NCBI GenBank assembly: GCA_029247265.1
Contig: JAQWLN010000211.1
Coordinates: forward strand, 20,096 to 84,095
Reading direction: 5' to 3'
From: Fuerstiella sp.
GTDB lineage: Bacteria; Planctomycetota; Planctomycetia; Planctomycetales; Planctomycetaceae
Length of the DNA: 64,000 nucleotides
Position 1 is the first letter of the stretch, and each line of letters opens with the position of its first letter. The notes under the pieces were generated by a model that searched no databases, was not told where the DNA came from, and saw only the letters and a program-made list of their open reading frames with translations. This document shows positions 54,874 through 63,999 of this stretch, piece by piece. The position numbers were made by a program, and so were the translations under genes.

Positions 54874-57473
54874 GGCTTCACCAACCAGCGTTCAACCCCG
54901 TGGTAGACACTTAATGGCCTCGCTTCAAATCCGGAGATATTTTTTTGAAAAGCCACAAAATCGTCCAGTTCCCAGAGCGGAATCAAAAATGCCTGAGCCG
55001 TCATATGACTATGGATCAGGAACAGTTTCTTTTGTGCGTCCGCAAAGCTGCTGGCGTAGTCCAGATTGATCAGTTCCTGACGCATCCAGTCGGGATAGGC
55101 AGAAAGCTGACTGACATCAAGCTGATCGTCTGACAGCAACACCGACCAGAGATCCAGCAGCGGTTCCATCATCCGCACGCGCCGGTACATCAGATCCCAG
55201 TCGTCCGCCGTCAACTTTTCGCCCTTCTGATCGGCTGGAATCAACTCAACATCGAAGCCCAGCGCCTGCCATCTGGCCACGATTTTCTCAGCCGCCAGCG
55301 TGGCTAATTCGTCCGGATCGCACAACATTCGCAGTTTCGGCAGTTGAATGTGCTGCACGGCTGCGGCGATCTCTTTGGCATTATCGCGGCGAAACACAAC
55401 TTCATCCCATTCCCCTTCCGCCTGCAGCACTTTCTGTTTTGCATCCGCAACAAACTTTTGTTTGTCGGGAATCCGCAGCTGTTCCAGTGCCGCAAGACGA
55501 AGAATATATGCCAGATAATGGTCATACATCGGCGGGTCCACTAACGGACTGTTGGCATAACTGCCGGAGTGCCATGGTGCACTGGTGATGCGTCCGTACT
55601 TCATTTCAGGATCCCGCAGAATTATCTTTTTCAGCAGGTTTTCCCGATCCACAGATACTGATAACGCTCGCCGCAGCTGTGCGCTTTTGACAGCTGGCGA
55701 CAGAGGATTGAACGCGATCAGATGATTCTGTGGAATCGCATACTGCTGAACAAACGCGCGTCCCGACCCCTTGAAGATGTCGATTTCCCAGGGCAATAAG
55801 TGAGGCAGCACATCCACCTTGCCGCGCATGAATGCCTGGATCTCGGAGTGCCGGTCACCAAAGCGGATCTCATCCACATCTGCCACATGATACTGGCGAT
55901 CGTTCAGCCCGTCCGGTTCCGGAATCATTCGGCGATATGTCCGATGGTCCTCATCCTGCTCTACCAGACTAAATCTGGTGGACAGCGTCTGGCGTTCTGC
56001 GTCCTTGGGCGCCGGTTGCTGGTCCTCAGGAATACCCATCACAGGAAATCGGAAGAGAGCTTCCAGGCTTAACGGTACGCGATGGAACTGGATCTGCAGT
56101 TGACTGGGCGAACGTACAGAGAACTCACTAACGAATGACGCCAGACGCGGATTGAATGTACTCTGCGAAGGATCCAACTGGTCACTGAGTGCCTCAGCGA
56201 TCTGGTTGGCACTGAGAATCGGGTGTGTCTGCCAATACGGTCGCGTCGACTTCAGCGTAAACAACACTTCCCGCCCCAGATCCTGTGGATCCCATTCATC
56301 GAAGAACCCTGACTGAAAGTACGTGAGTTCGTCGGCGCTGGAAGGGACAAAAAGCGATACGGTCGTCAGTTCGCGATCTCGTTCGTCCGCTTCAAGCGGC
56401 ACCGGGGAGATAACGTCCGTGCGTGAAAAGTCCCGCACGGCAACTCGCAACGTCTGATGTCTGGAAACATACTGATTGTAGGCAGCGCGCTGGATTCCGG
56501 GCATCGGCCACTGAACGTGCTGAGGATCGTTCCCGGTGCGCAGGACGTTAACTGGCCAAATTGTATTGGCGACCGCGGCAGCACTTGCTGCTTCGACATG
56601 CAGGCCAGCCTGAGCATGCTGTTCAGCCTTTTCAAAAACGGATGTCACTATCGCGAGCAGCCGCTGCTTCCAGTCAGAAATAACGGGATGTTCCGGAAAG
56701 TGTTTCGCCAGTCTGTTCAGAAAATAGCGAGCCTGCCCGTAGTTCTCGTCGTCCACCGCTGACTGGACTGACGCACGGATCGTCTCACCAAACATCTCGG
56801 CCAGCTCCGGGCTTTCTCTGTCACGCATGGCCAGTTCGTCCAGCAGCGCCATGGCTGCATAGGTATCGCCCGCCTTGAAGTTGATTTCGGCTTCCTTGAT
56901 CAGCAAGCTGGCAAAATACGGGTTGGCCTGTTCCCAGCCCGGGGCCATCCGCTCAACTTCCATCAACAGTTCGTACGCCTGACTGATTTCACCCACGTCG
57001 ATCAATGCATCAGCTTCGCGCAGGATCATGTCTTCAAAGGAAATGACGCGTTCAATCTGGGTGACGGGTAACTGGTAGTCCACCGAGTTGTCGTTGGGCA
57101 AATTGACTTCAACCAGTCTCAACCGCTTTTTGCGTTCCACGATTTCAGCTCGTTCTGCGGCATTACTGCCCCTGGCCTGCTCCAGTTCCGCCAACTCCTC
57201 CGCCATTTTTTGTAACGTGCCAGGACGAGGATAAAGTGGCTGACACACAATGACCGTCTGGTCCTTCAGGACGATCCAGTCAAAGGGATCGGCTTTCAGA
57301 AGTATTTCCACCGACGGCCATGTCATGTCTTCCAGCTGCGGTAGTTCATCCTGTGCGCAGGCCGTCGGCACGACCAGAACAGCGGCGCAAAGGCCCAGAA
57401 TCGCAGCGATGAAAACACTGCCGCCCTGCGGTCTGAAACCAGAGTAAAGTATGGTGCAGCTATTCAAGAACAT
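54870..57473 (-). CDS. TPR protein fused to an extracellular solute-binding domain (family 5)
   Basis: 867 residues from ATG 57473, which overlaps the upstream stop by 14 bases. A signal peptide (FIAAILGLCAAVLVVPTACA) is followed by a short domain (VILKDQTVIVCQPLYPRPGTL), TPR-like helices (about 160-300), and then an SBP_bac_5 peptide/oligosaccharide-binding fold from about 320. Recognisable pieces are KSTRPYWQTHPILSANQIAEALSDQL, QLRRALSVSVDRENLLKKI and VFRRDNAKEIAAAVQH. Such domains normally serve ABC importers, but no permease or ATPase gene is nearby. The protein may instead bind a ligand and signal to the ExbBD complex. Confidence 0.8.
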   Translation of the reverse strand: MFLNSCTILYSGFRPQGGSVFIAAILGLCAAVLVVPTACAQDELPQLEDMTWPSVEILLKADPFDWIVLKDQTVIVCQPLYPRPGTLQKMAEELAELEQARGSNAAERAEIVERKKRLRLVEVNLPNDNSVDYQLPVTQIERVISFEDMILREADALIDVGEISQAYELLMEVERMAPGWEQANPYFASLLIKEAEINFKAGDTYAAMALLDELAMRDRESPELAEMFGETIRASVQSAVDDENYGQARYFLNRLAKHFPEHPVISDWKQRLLAIVTSVFEKAEQHAQAGLHVEAASAAAVANTIWPVNVLRTGNDPQHVQWPMPGIQRAAYNQYVSRHQTLRVAVRDFSRTDVISPVPLEADERDRELTTVSLFVPSSADELTYFQSGFFDEWDPQDLGREVLFTLKSTRPYWQTHPILSANQIAEALSDQLDPSQSTFNPRLASFVSEFSVRSPSQLQIQFHRVPLSLEALFRFPVMGIPEDQQPAPKDAERQTLSTRFSLVEQDEDHRTYRRMIPEPDGLNDRQYHVADVDEIRFGDRHSEIQAFMRGKVDVLPHLLPWEIDIFKGSGRAFVQQYAIPQNHLIAFNPLSPAVKSAQLRRALSVSVDRENLLKKIILRDPEMKYGRITSAPWHSGSYANSPLVDPPMYDHYLAYILRLAALEQLRIPDKQKFVADAKQKVLQAEGEWDEVVFRRDNAKEIAAAVQHIQLPKLRMLCDPDELATLAAEKIVARWQALGFDVELIPADQKGEKLTADDWDLMYRRVRMMEPLLDLWSVLLSDDQLDVSQLSAYPDWMRQELINLDYASSFADAQKKLFLIHSHMTAQAFLIPLWELDDFVAFQKNISGFEARPLSVYHGVERWLVKP

Positions 57474-60400
57474 CTTCCACACTGTAAAGACTGCCATCGA
57501 CGCCAATGGCGATGAGTGAATTGCCAACGACAATCGGCCCTTTTTGCATTTCCTGACCAAGCATGACGTTCTTTCCGGAATCGTTGCCTTCAGCATCCAG
57601 CACGATCACCCGGCCATCGGAAAGACAGGCCACAAACCCGCCTCCGGTAACAGCAACGGGCTGCCCAGTCAGAAACGCGCCGTTCAGCGGAATGCTTACG
57701 GGGTTCTGAAGCGAAGTGCCGCTCGCGAATATTTTTAAATCGCGTCGAGCAACTTCAACAAAAATGCGATCCGCCGATATATACGGCGACCTCATCGCAA
57801 CACCTCCAAGTTCAAATTCATCCAGAACTTCCAGAGTTGCCGCAGATAGTGTCATAAGTTTGCCATCCGACGTCACGACAGCCAGCAGATCTCCCGACGC
57901 TGCTGGTGCCAGTTCGACAGGTTGCTCCATTCGCGTCTTACTGACTTCGAACAGGTGGCGGGTTGGACTTGTCCGATACTCAGCACGAACCAGTTCGTTA
58001 TCAGAATTGACGGCCAGGACCTGAGTTTCATTGAGGGCCACCAGAGATTTCCACGAGGCCTGTGCATTTTCTCCCTGCTCCTGCGCCGCTCGGTAGTCCT
58101 GTACGCGGCCCGCACGATTTGCCGTCATGTGCAGGCGACCGCGAAGTGCGACAACAATGCCGTCCGCCAGCGAAACCGGTTGAACTTCCGGAGCACCTGG
58201 CAGCGTCCACCGCTGTTCGAGCTGACCGCTGGTCGTAAACGTCCACAGCGCTGGTTCTTCACCGCCGCAAAACGCGGCTAACCGACCATCAGTCAGCGAC
58301 AGTCCGCCAATCGCGTCCTTCAGACCGTCCGGTACTCGGTAGCTGCTGAGGTCATCAATGACAAAGCCACCCGTTTTGATTCGCTGCAGAGGAATTCGGA
58401 ACACGCGCCCAAAATCACCGACAGCCAGCAACGATTCATTGCCGTCAGCAGGTCCCGCTGACACAACATTGGTACCGATTACGGTGCGCCACCTGTCTTC
58501 CATCTTCTGTGGCTCCACCCTGGTGAAGAAGACAGACGACGAATAGGGTTCGTTTGTTGTTACGAAGAAATTCGAATCGGACATCTGGATCGGCTGCAGG
58601 TGCAGCCCTTCCGCCACTTCGTCCGACTGAAGTTCCAGAGTATTGGTTCGCACCTGGAACTTCCGCAACGCCTCACTGGCCATCCACAATTGACCACCGG
58701 GGCCCGCCCGCAGAAAAATCGGCGCGGTCGCCGCGTCTTCCAGCTGATTCGCGCCGACCTTCGCCAGATGGTCAGCATCAGGTTCGTCATTGACACGGAA
58801 CGCAGTCACACGCTGAGGTGTTGACGGAACATACAGCTCACGTCCTCTGATCAGCGAAGCGTCTCTCACCTGGCCATCAACGACATCCGATGCGCGTACA
58901 ACAACCTCTCCGCTGCTCGGGTTGACTTGCAGTACTCGCAACCTGGCCTTATCAGCGGAATCGTTGTCAGCCATCAACATCAATTTTCCGGTCGTCAGAA
59001 TCGGAGCTTCGACACTGCCCAGGCGGTGTTCCACATACGACACAGCCACACATTCCAGCGGACTGATGCTCAACGTATAGAGCAACGACTGGTCGCCCGC
59101 AATCACCATGTATTTGGGTTCGTCCCGCGTAATTGCCGGCGGCCCAACCACAGGCTGTTTAAAGGTCACACGCGATATGGCTTCGCCGGAACCCACGGAA
59201 ATCTTCCACAGCTCTCCGTTTTCGGTCGTCAGGTAAATTTGCTGTTGAAAAATAAGCGGCGGTCCGGAAGGACGTGACGGGATTCTCTGACGCCATAACA
59301 GTTCGCCCTGCTTCTGAGACAGCAGAAGAAGTTCGTTTGTGTCAGTATGGAAAATCAACAGCGACGGCTCGGCGGCATCGACGGGAATCGGAGCAAACGG
59401 AGGGTTTCTGCCAACGGCTCGTTTCCAGACTGGCTCTCCGGTTTCAGAGTCAATTCCGTAACAGCTGCCAAGACCCACGGCGAAGACCAGTTTCCCCTGA
59501 GAAACCTGGTCAACCGTAACCTGAGTGCGCAATGTTAATGCTGCTGACACCCTGTTGGACGACAGGAAATCTTCGGTCACGGCGTCCGTATTCAGATCTT
59601 CCTGCTTCGTAAGACTCTTCTCGCGTTCCATAATTGACGTCAGAATTTTTGCCACATCCGGATCGTCACTCAGCACATCATATTCGTCGATCAGGGCCTG
59701 TCGGGACTCCAGAGCCGCCAGAGTGTCGTCTGCCTTCAGATGGCCATTAATTTCTGCCAGAGCGCCGTCCAGAACGGTCGCTTTCCGAATGGCAGCTTCG
59801 GCCTTGCGCTGAACTGTCCGAATCTCGTCTTCAAGCGCACGGGGCAGACCATCCGGACCGGCAAACTGATCCATTATGGTCTTGGCAGCTTTGCTGTCCT
59901 CCAGCGGCGGCATGGACGGTTTTACTTTAGGAGGCTGACCTTCGGCTACAGTCGCGCCAAGTCGCACGATTCGTTCCGCAAAACGCAGGACGTCGTCGCG
60001 TTCGTCTTTGAAGCCTTCCAGATCACGGCAGACACGTATGAAATCATCCAGCTGTTTCAGAGCTTCAGTAACGCCCGCGGCGTTAATACTGCCCCCCTTG
60101 ATAATTTCAAGGATCATTGTTTCGTGATAAAGGATTCGGGCCTGCTCGGTATATTCACCATCCGGGTAGGCCTGCAGAAAGTCGACCAGCCTGCCCTTCG
60201 CTTCCGGATAACTTTCCTCTTCAAATTTCTGTTTCGCTGCAGCAAAAGCGTTCTGTTCGCTCTTACTGAGAATCATGATGAAGAAAACAAGTCCAAGCAG
60301 CGTGAGGGCAATAATGCCGCCCGCCATGATCATCACGAAAGGCGATTTCTTGACGTCTTTCTCGCCTGGCCGAGCCGCGCCTCCGGACAGCCTGTCGCTG

Positions 60401-60573
60401 AATTCCGACAGCCTGCCACGGCGCAACTGACGACGACCTTTCTCGATTGTGGCGTCACCGCCGTCCTCGTCCGTCTCGTTGTCTTCGTCGACGTCATCGT
60501 CAAGTTCATCGATCTCTTCGATGTCGTCGTCATCAATTTCGTCGTAGTCTTCCGTCGGCACGTTGGCACCCAA
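57460..60573 (-). CDS. Membrane-anchored TPR/PQQ-like propeller protein
   Basis: 1037 residues. An acidic cytoplasmic N terminus (residues about 8-40, runs of D and E) is followed by a basic stretch and one membrane helix (VMIMAGGIIALTLLGLVFFIMIL, about 78-100). The periplasmic part has TPR-type helices (FEEESYPEAKGRLVDFLQAYPDGEYTEQA) and, from about 345, BamB-like PQQ repeats (GKLVFAVGLGSCYGIDSETGEPVWKRAVG; GELLWRQRIPSRPSGPPLIF). The propeller would be a binding scaffold; no enzyme residues are evident. Located 79 bases after the kinase-ExbD gene in the same operon. Confidence 0.82.
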   Translation of the reverse strand: MGANVPTEDYDEIDDDDIEEIDELDDDVDEDNETDEDGGDATIEKGRRQLRRGRLSEFSDRLSGGAARPGEKDVKKSPFVMIMAGGIIALTLLGLVFFIMILSKSEQNAFAAAKQKFEEESYPEAKGRLVDFLQAYPDGEYTEQARILYHETMILEIIKGGSINAAGVTEALKQLDDFIRVCRDLEGFKDERDDVLRFAERIVRLGATVAEGQPPKVKPSMPPLEDSKAAKTIMDQFAGPDGLPRALEDEIRTVQRKAEAAIRKATVLDGALAEINGHLKADDTLAALESRQALIDEYDVLSDDPDVAKILTSIMEREKSLTKQEDLNTDAVTEDFLSSNRVSAALTLRTQVTVDQVSQGKLVFAVGLGSCYGIDSETGEPVWKRAVGRNPPFAPIPVDAAEPSLLIFHTDTNELLLLSQKQGELLWRQRIPSRPSGPPLIFQQQIYLTTENGELWKISVGSGEAISRVTFKQPVVGPPAITRDEPKYMVIAGDQSLLYTLSISPLECVAVSYVEHRLGSVEAPILTTGKLMLMADNDSADKARLRVLQVNPSSGEVVVRASDVVDGQVRDASLIRGRELYVPSTPQRVTAFRVNDEPDADHLAKVGANQLEDAATAPIFLRAGPGGQLWMASEALRKFQVRTNTLELQSDEVAEGLHLQPIQMSDSNFFVTTNEPYSSSVFFTRVEPQKMEDRWRTVIGTNVVSAGPADGNESLLAVGDFGRVFRIPLQRIKTGGFVIDDLSSYRVPDGLKDAIGGLSLTDGRLAAFCGGEEPALWTFTTSGQLEQRWTLPGAPEVQPVSLADGIVVALRGRLHMTANRAGRVQDYRAAQEQGENAQASWKSLVALNETQVLAVNSDNELVRAEYRTSPTRHLFEVSKTRMEQPVELAPAASGDLLAVVTSDGKLMTLSAATLEVLDEFELGGVAMRSPYISADRIFVEVARRDLKIFASGTSLQNPVSIPLNGAFLTGQPVAVTGGGFVACLSDGRVIVLDAEGNDSGKNVMLGQEMQKGPIVVGNSLIAIGVDGSLYSVEDVLE

Positions 60574-60652
60574 CTTTTTCTGAGGGACGATTGTTTGAAA
60601 ATACAGCTGGCCGCAATCAGACCAGTAAGCGCAGTCCGCTAACCCTTATCGT

Positions 60653-62299
60653 TCAATCAACCTCTTTGATCATGGAATTTATTTTTGTGAAACCGGCCTG
60701 GGCAGCAGCGTCCGCGACCATAATCCTTTTCTCGTGTGTCGATTCGGGATCGATCAGCAGCTTAAGTTCAACCGCGTCAGCGGCCGCTCTTGAACCTTCC
60801 AACAGACTAACGATTTCCTTAAACGACTCACCCGGCAAATCATCGACATATATCTGGTTATCCGCATCAATGATCGCCTCCACGGCTGAACTTTCCATCT
60901 CTGGAACACTTACAGAAGAGACTGCATCAGACTGTGCAGGCGGCACGTCAATTTTTTTCTGCAGGGTAAATGATGCCGTGATCATGAAGAAAATCAGCAG
61001 CAGGAACGTGACATCAACCATCGGAGTGAGGTCCATTTCTTCGAAATCAGGCTCCGGCCGGCCCAAATCGACGTCTTCATCTTCAACCTCTTCCCACGAC
61101 GGCAGACTGACTCGAACAATCGTATTGACTTTAGCAGGCTCGACTAAGGGCGCTGCTTGTTTCTTCGTACCTTTGCGGCGTGTCGACGTTGAGGCTCCGT
61201 CGTCGATCGTCTCAATTTCGTCGGCGCCTTCGTCATCTTCCGGAAGAACGTCCGCGACCTCGTACGAATCTTCTTCGACACCGTAGTCGACATCGACGTC
61301 CACCGCTTCGATCTGCCGTGCCTGAGCAGCACTGGCAGCACTCTTCGGACTGCCCTTTGCCTTCGGCGATGCTGCCTTGCTGTCTTTCGCTTTCTCCGCA
61401 ACCCGATCCAGTTCACCCAGAATCGGCAGCTTCACAAGATCGAGCGACTTGCCCTGCCGATAGGCAGTAATCAGAAGTTTGAGATCTGACGAGACATCAG
61501 CAGCCGAGGCATACCGAAGGGCTCGGCGTTTGGCCATCATCCGGTGTACCATCCGGCAGATGACCGTGGGCAGCTTCGAATTCTGCTCCTTCAGGGGTGG
61601 CGGTGCCGTATTCAAGTGCTGCACGGCGATCGCCATTGCCGTGTTTCCTGTGAACGGCGTCTTGCCACACAGAAGCTGGTAGCACGTCACGCCCAGAGAG
61701 TATACATCAGAACGAGGATCCAGTTCCTTGCCGTTAACCTGTTCGGGACTCATATACAAAGGTGTTCCCAGTGTCATCCCTTCTCGGGTGATTCCGCCAC
61801 CATCAGGTTTGTCGTGCAATTGAGCCAGACCGAAGTCGGCAACTTTGACCTCACCTTTCTTCGTCACCAGAATATTTTCCGGCTTGATATCGCGGTGGAC
61901 GATACCAGCCTGTCCCGAAGCCTTCAGAGCCGATGTGACCTGGCGAATCACATGCAGACATGAACCAAGGTCGGGCGCGGATTTCGACTTAAGGATGCTG
62001 GCGAGGTCTTTGCCCTTTACAAATTCCTGGGCGATAAAGTGATACCCTTCTTCATCGCCGATTGTGTAGACCTGAACAATGTTGGGATGATTCAAGCCGG
62101 CCGCCATCATGGCTTCCTGCCTGAAGCGAGTCAGCATCACTTCGCCCGACGTAGCCATCAATGACGGCTTCATAACCTTCACGGCGACGTGCCGTTGCAG
62201 TGAAGTCTGTTCCGCAAGATAGACGTCGGCCATGCCACCGCTGCCGAGATGTCTCAGCAGGAGGAATTCTCCGAGCTTTTTGTCTATCAGTTCCGCCAT
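60653..62299 (-). CDS. Serine/threonine kinase fused to an ExbD/TolR domain
   Basis: 548 residues in one uninterrupted frame. Residues 11-275 are a Hanks-type kinase: glycine loop GSGGMADVY (19-27), Lys41, HRDIKPEN (135-142) and DFG (155-157), then MSPEQ. A low-complexity acidic/Lys-Ala linker (276-405) follows. Residues 418-548 are an ExbD/TolR domain: MDLTPMVDVTFLLLIFFMI (422-440) with the proton-path Asp429, then a periplasmic part. ExbD proteins have a cytoplasmic N terminus, so the kinase would sit in the cytoplasm on the motor. The gene is 20 bases after a normal exbD. A frame error is excluded by the continuous linker. Confidence 0.93.
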   Translation of the reverse strand: MAELIDKKLGEFLLLRHLGSGGMADVYLAEQTSLQRHVAVKVMKPSLMATSGEVMLTRFRQEAMMAAGLNHPNIVQVYTIGDEEGYHFIAQEFVKGKDLASILKSKSAPDLGSCLHVIRQVTSALKASGQAGIVHRDIKPENILVTKKGEVKVADFGLAQLHDKPDGGGITREGMTLGTPLYMSPEQVNGKELDPRSDVYSLGVTCYQLLCGKTPFTGNTAMAIAVQHLNTAPPPLKEQNSKLPTVICRMVHRMMAKRRALRYASAADVSSDLKLLITAYRQGKSLDLVKLPILGELDRVAEKAKDSKAASPKAKGSPKSAASAAQARQIEAVDVDVDYGVEEDSYEVADVLPEDDEGADEIETIDDGASTSTRRKGTKKQAAPLVEPAKVNTIVRVSLPSWEEVEDEDVDLGRPEPDFEEMDLTPMVDVTFLLLIFFMITASFTLQKKIDVPPAQSDAVSSVSVPEMESSAVEAIIDADNQIYVDDLPGESFKEIVSLLEGSRAAADAVELKLLIDPESTHEKRIMVADAAAQAGFTKINSMIKEVD

Positions 62300-62319
62300 T
62301 GTTTAACTTCAGCCGCGCG

Positions 62320-62775
62320 TTATTTTCGATCACTGACCGCAAAATGCATCAGAATTTCTGCTTCGGTTTCCGTGGCCACTTCGCCAATCACCTGTTCGAC
62401 TTCGCCGACAAAGCCGGACTTCACGTCACGTTCTGCGTAGATCATGACCTTCAGTCCCTCCGGTCCTGCCAGTCCGGCCTTCTGAGTCAGATCGGCCTTG
62501 ATCTGATCCAGTGATGCGGGGGCTCCGTCCATTATAATCTCCCCCTCTGACGTCGATGATGCGGGGGCTTTTATTGTCAGTTCAATATGCCCGGCAACAT
62601 TCGCATTGGTTCCCGATGATGCAGGTGGAATATCTTTGTCCGGCGTGCCCTGCATTGTGGAGGTCACCATGAAGAAGATCAGCAGCAGGAAAACGACGTC
62701 GATCATGGGAGTGATATCCAGATCCGCTTCGTCTTTCTTCTTCTTTTTCTTGCCAAACCCGCCGTCGTCAAACAC
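62320..62775 (-). CDS. exbD: ExbD/TolR biopolymer transport protein
   Basis: 151 residues. A Lys-rich cytoplasmic front (KKKKKK) is followed by the transmembrane helix DLDITPMIDVVFLLLIFFMVTST, with the conserved Asp in PMID that carries protons. The periplasmic domain (about 50-151) ends VIGEVATETEAEILMHF. ExbD partners ExbB to power TonB- or Tol-type processes. It stands directly before the kinase-ExbD fusion gene, which has a second domain of the same family, and 129 bases after the ExbB gene. Confidence 0.95.
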   Translation of the reverse strand: MFDDGGFGKKKKKKDEADLDITPMIDVVFLLLIFFMVTSTMQGTPDKDIPPASSGTNANVAGHIELTIKAPASSTSEGEIIMDGAPASLDQIKADLTQKAGLAGPEGLKVMIYAERDVKSGFVGEVEQVIGEVATETEAEILMHFAVSDRK

Positions 62776-62904
62776 GCCGAATCTCCCCCCGTCGCATCAG
62801 ATCGCCTGGACGGCCCCCGCCCGTTTGCAGGGACGTCGTCTCTGTCAGGAAAGTTTCGTGCAGTATTAACAACCGTACGGAACTATTCTGGTTCTGCCAG
62901 GACC

Positions 62905-63627
62905 TCACGATGGCGAATCCTCTCCACGAACCTGAGCGGCCTCCAGATCATCGAAGAACGTCCCCAGGTTATCCTGTACCGAATCCTGCAGCTTTGAAAT
63001 TCGAGTTTGAGTCATCGCACCCAGAACCACCAGCGGAATCGCGATGGCCAGGCCTCCTGCAGTCGTAAACAAGGCAAAGCTGATGTCTGCTGCCAACTCA
63101 GAGGGTTTAACACCGGACTCTCCGGTACCTGCAATCTTTTTGAACGCCTGGATCATCCCGGTCACCGTACCCAGCAGCCCAAGCATCGGAGCAGACTTAA
63201 CGATCGTGTTCACCCACGACGTGCGGACGTCAAATTCCGCCAGAATCTCACGTGAAAAGAATTCGCCCACGATCTGCTTAATCTTTCGGATCGGCTTGGC
63301 TCGATTTTCGACGCCCACCTGGATCAACTGAGGCACGGCTCGCGACCAAAGCTCGGGAGTGTCACACACATCCACCGCGCCTTCGAAGTCGTTCTTTTCA
63401 AGCAGTTCGCTGACGTCGTCCAGAAAGGCGCTGGCCGCTTCGCGACCGGGAAAGCTCTTTTCCTTCACCCGCCGCATCAGCACGATAATACAGTACAGAC
63501 CGTACCCGGCGCACAACGCCATCGCCAGATAAATGAGATTTCCAAACTGCTCCAGAATCGGTCCCGTATCGACCGCAGCGAACGAACTGACTGTCAGCGA
63601 TGTGCAAGAATCGAACAAGAAGTGCAT
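62905..63627 (-). CDS. exbB: ExbB/MotA/TolQ-type proton channel
   Basis: 240 residues from ATG 63627, with AGGA eight bases upstream; the longer frame adds only 16 residues. One helix lies near residues 30-50 (LIYLAMALCAGYGLYCIIVLM). The family core follows: VKSAPMLGLLGTVTGMIQAFKKIAGTG and AADISFALFTTAGGLAIAIPLVVLGAM, two helices with the Thr/Ala pattern that lines the ExbD-binding channel. It couples the proton gradient to ExbD motion. No TonB gene is visible in the window. Confidence 0.94.
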   Translation of the reverse strand: MHFLFDSCTSLTVSSFAAVDTGPILEQFGNLIYLAMALCAGYGLYCIIVLMRRVKEKSFPGREAASAFLDDVSELLEKNDFEGAVDVCDTPELWSRAVPQLIQVGVENRAKPIRKIKQIVGEFFSREILAEFDVRTSWVNTIVKSAPMLGLLGTVTGMIQAFKKIAGTGESGVKPSELAADISFALFTTAGGLAIAIPLVVLGAMTQTRISKLQDSVQDNLGTFFDDLEAAQVRGEDSPS

Positions 63628-63702
63628 AAGATTTTCCTGAACCTGTAATTCAATCCGGCCGTTGAGCCTGTTCAAACGAGCATTATCTGTCAGTGCCCGG
63701 TT

Positions 63703-63999
63703 TTAACGTAATTTCTGACTTGTCACTACGAATTCATACCCACTGCCTGCTCGTTTCACCTGAAAACGAGTGCGGCGAATCTGCTCCGGCGGCCTGCCGC
63801 CAGCACGTTCCGCCTCAAGTGTTGCCAGCATTTGTTCGGTGCTGGGATCATAAAAATGCAGAACCATACCGTCTTCCGGCTTTGGAACACCCGCTTTCTG
63901 AAGTAGCTCGATATCCGCCTTGACGCGATCACCACCCTGCCAGTTCATGAACAGCCGCTGGTCCTTGCTGTTCAGACGGGCCTCCCGAACTGAGGGACT
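63703..63999 (-). CDS. Unknown protein (5' partial, C-terminal part)
   Basis: The frame is open to the window edge. The visible 98 residues include LFMNWQGGDRVKADIELLQKAGVPKPEDGMVLHFYDPSTEQMLATLEAERAGG and end RFQVKRAGSGYEFVVTSQKLR. The sequence is soluble and looks like a conserved planctomycete protein of unknown function. Its stop is 75 bases before the exbB start, so it likely belongs to the same transcript. Confidence 0.7.
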   Translation of the reverse strand, partial: SPSVREARLNSKDQRLFMNWQGGDRVKADIELLQKAGVPKPEDGMVLHFYDPSTEQMLATLEAERAGGRPPEQIRRTRFQVKRAGSGYEFVVTSQKLR

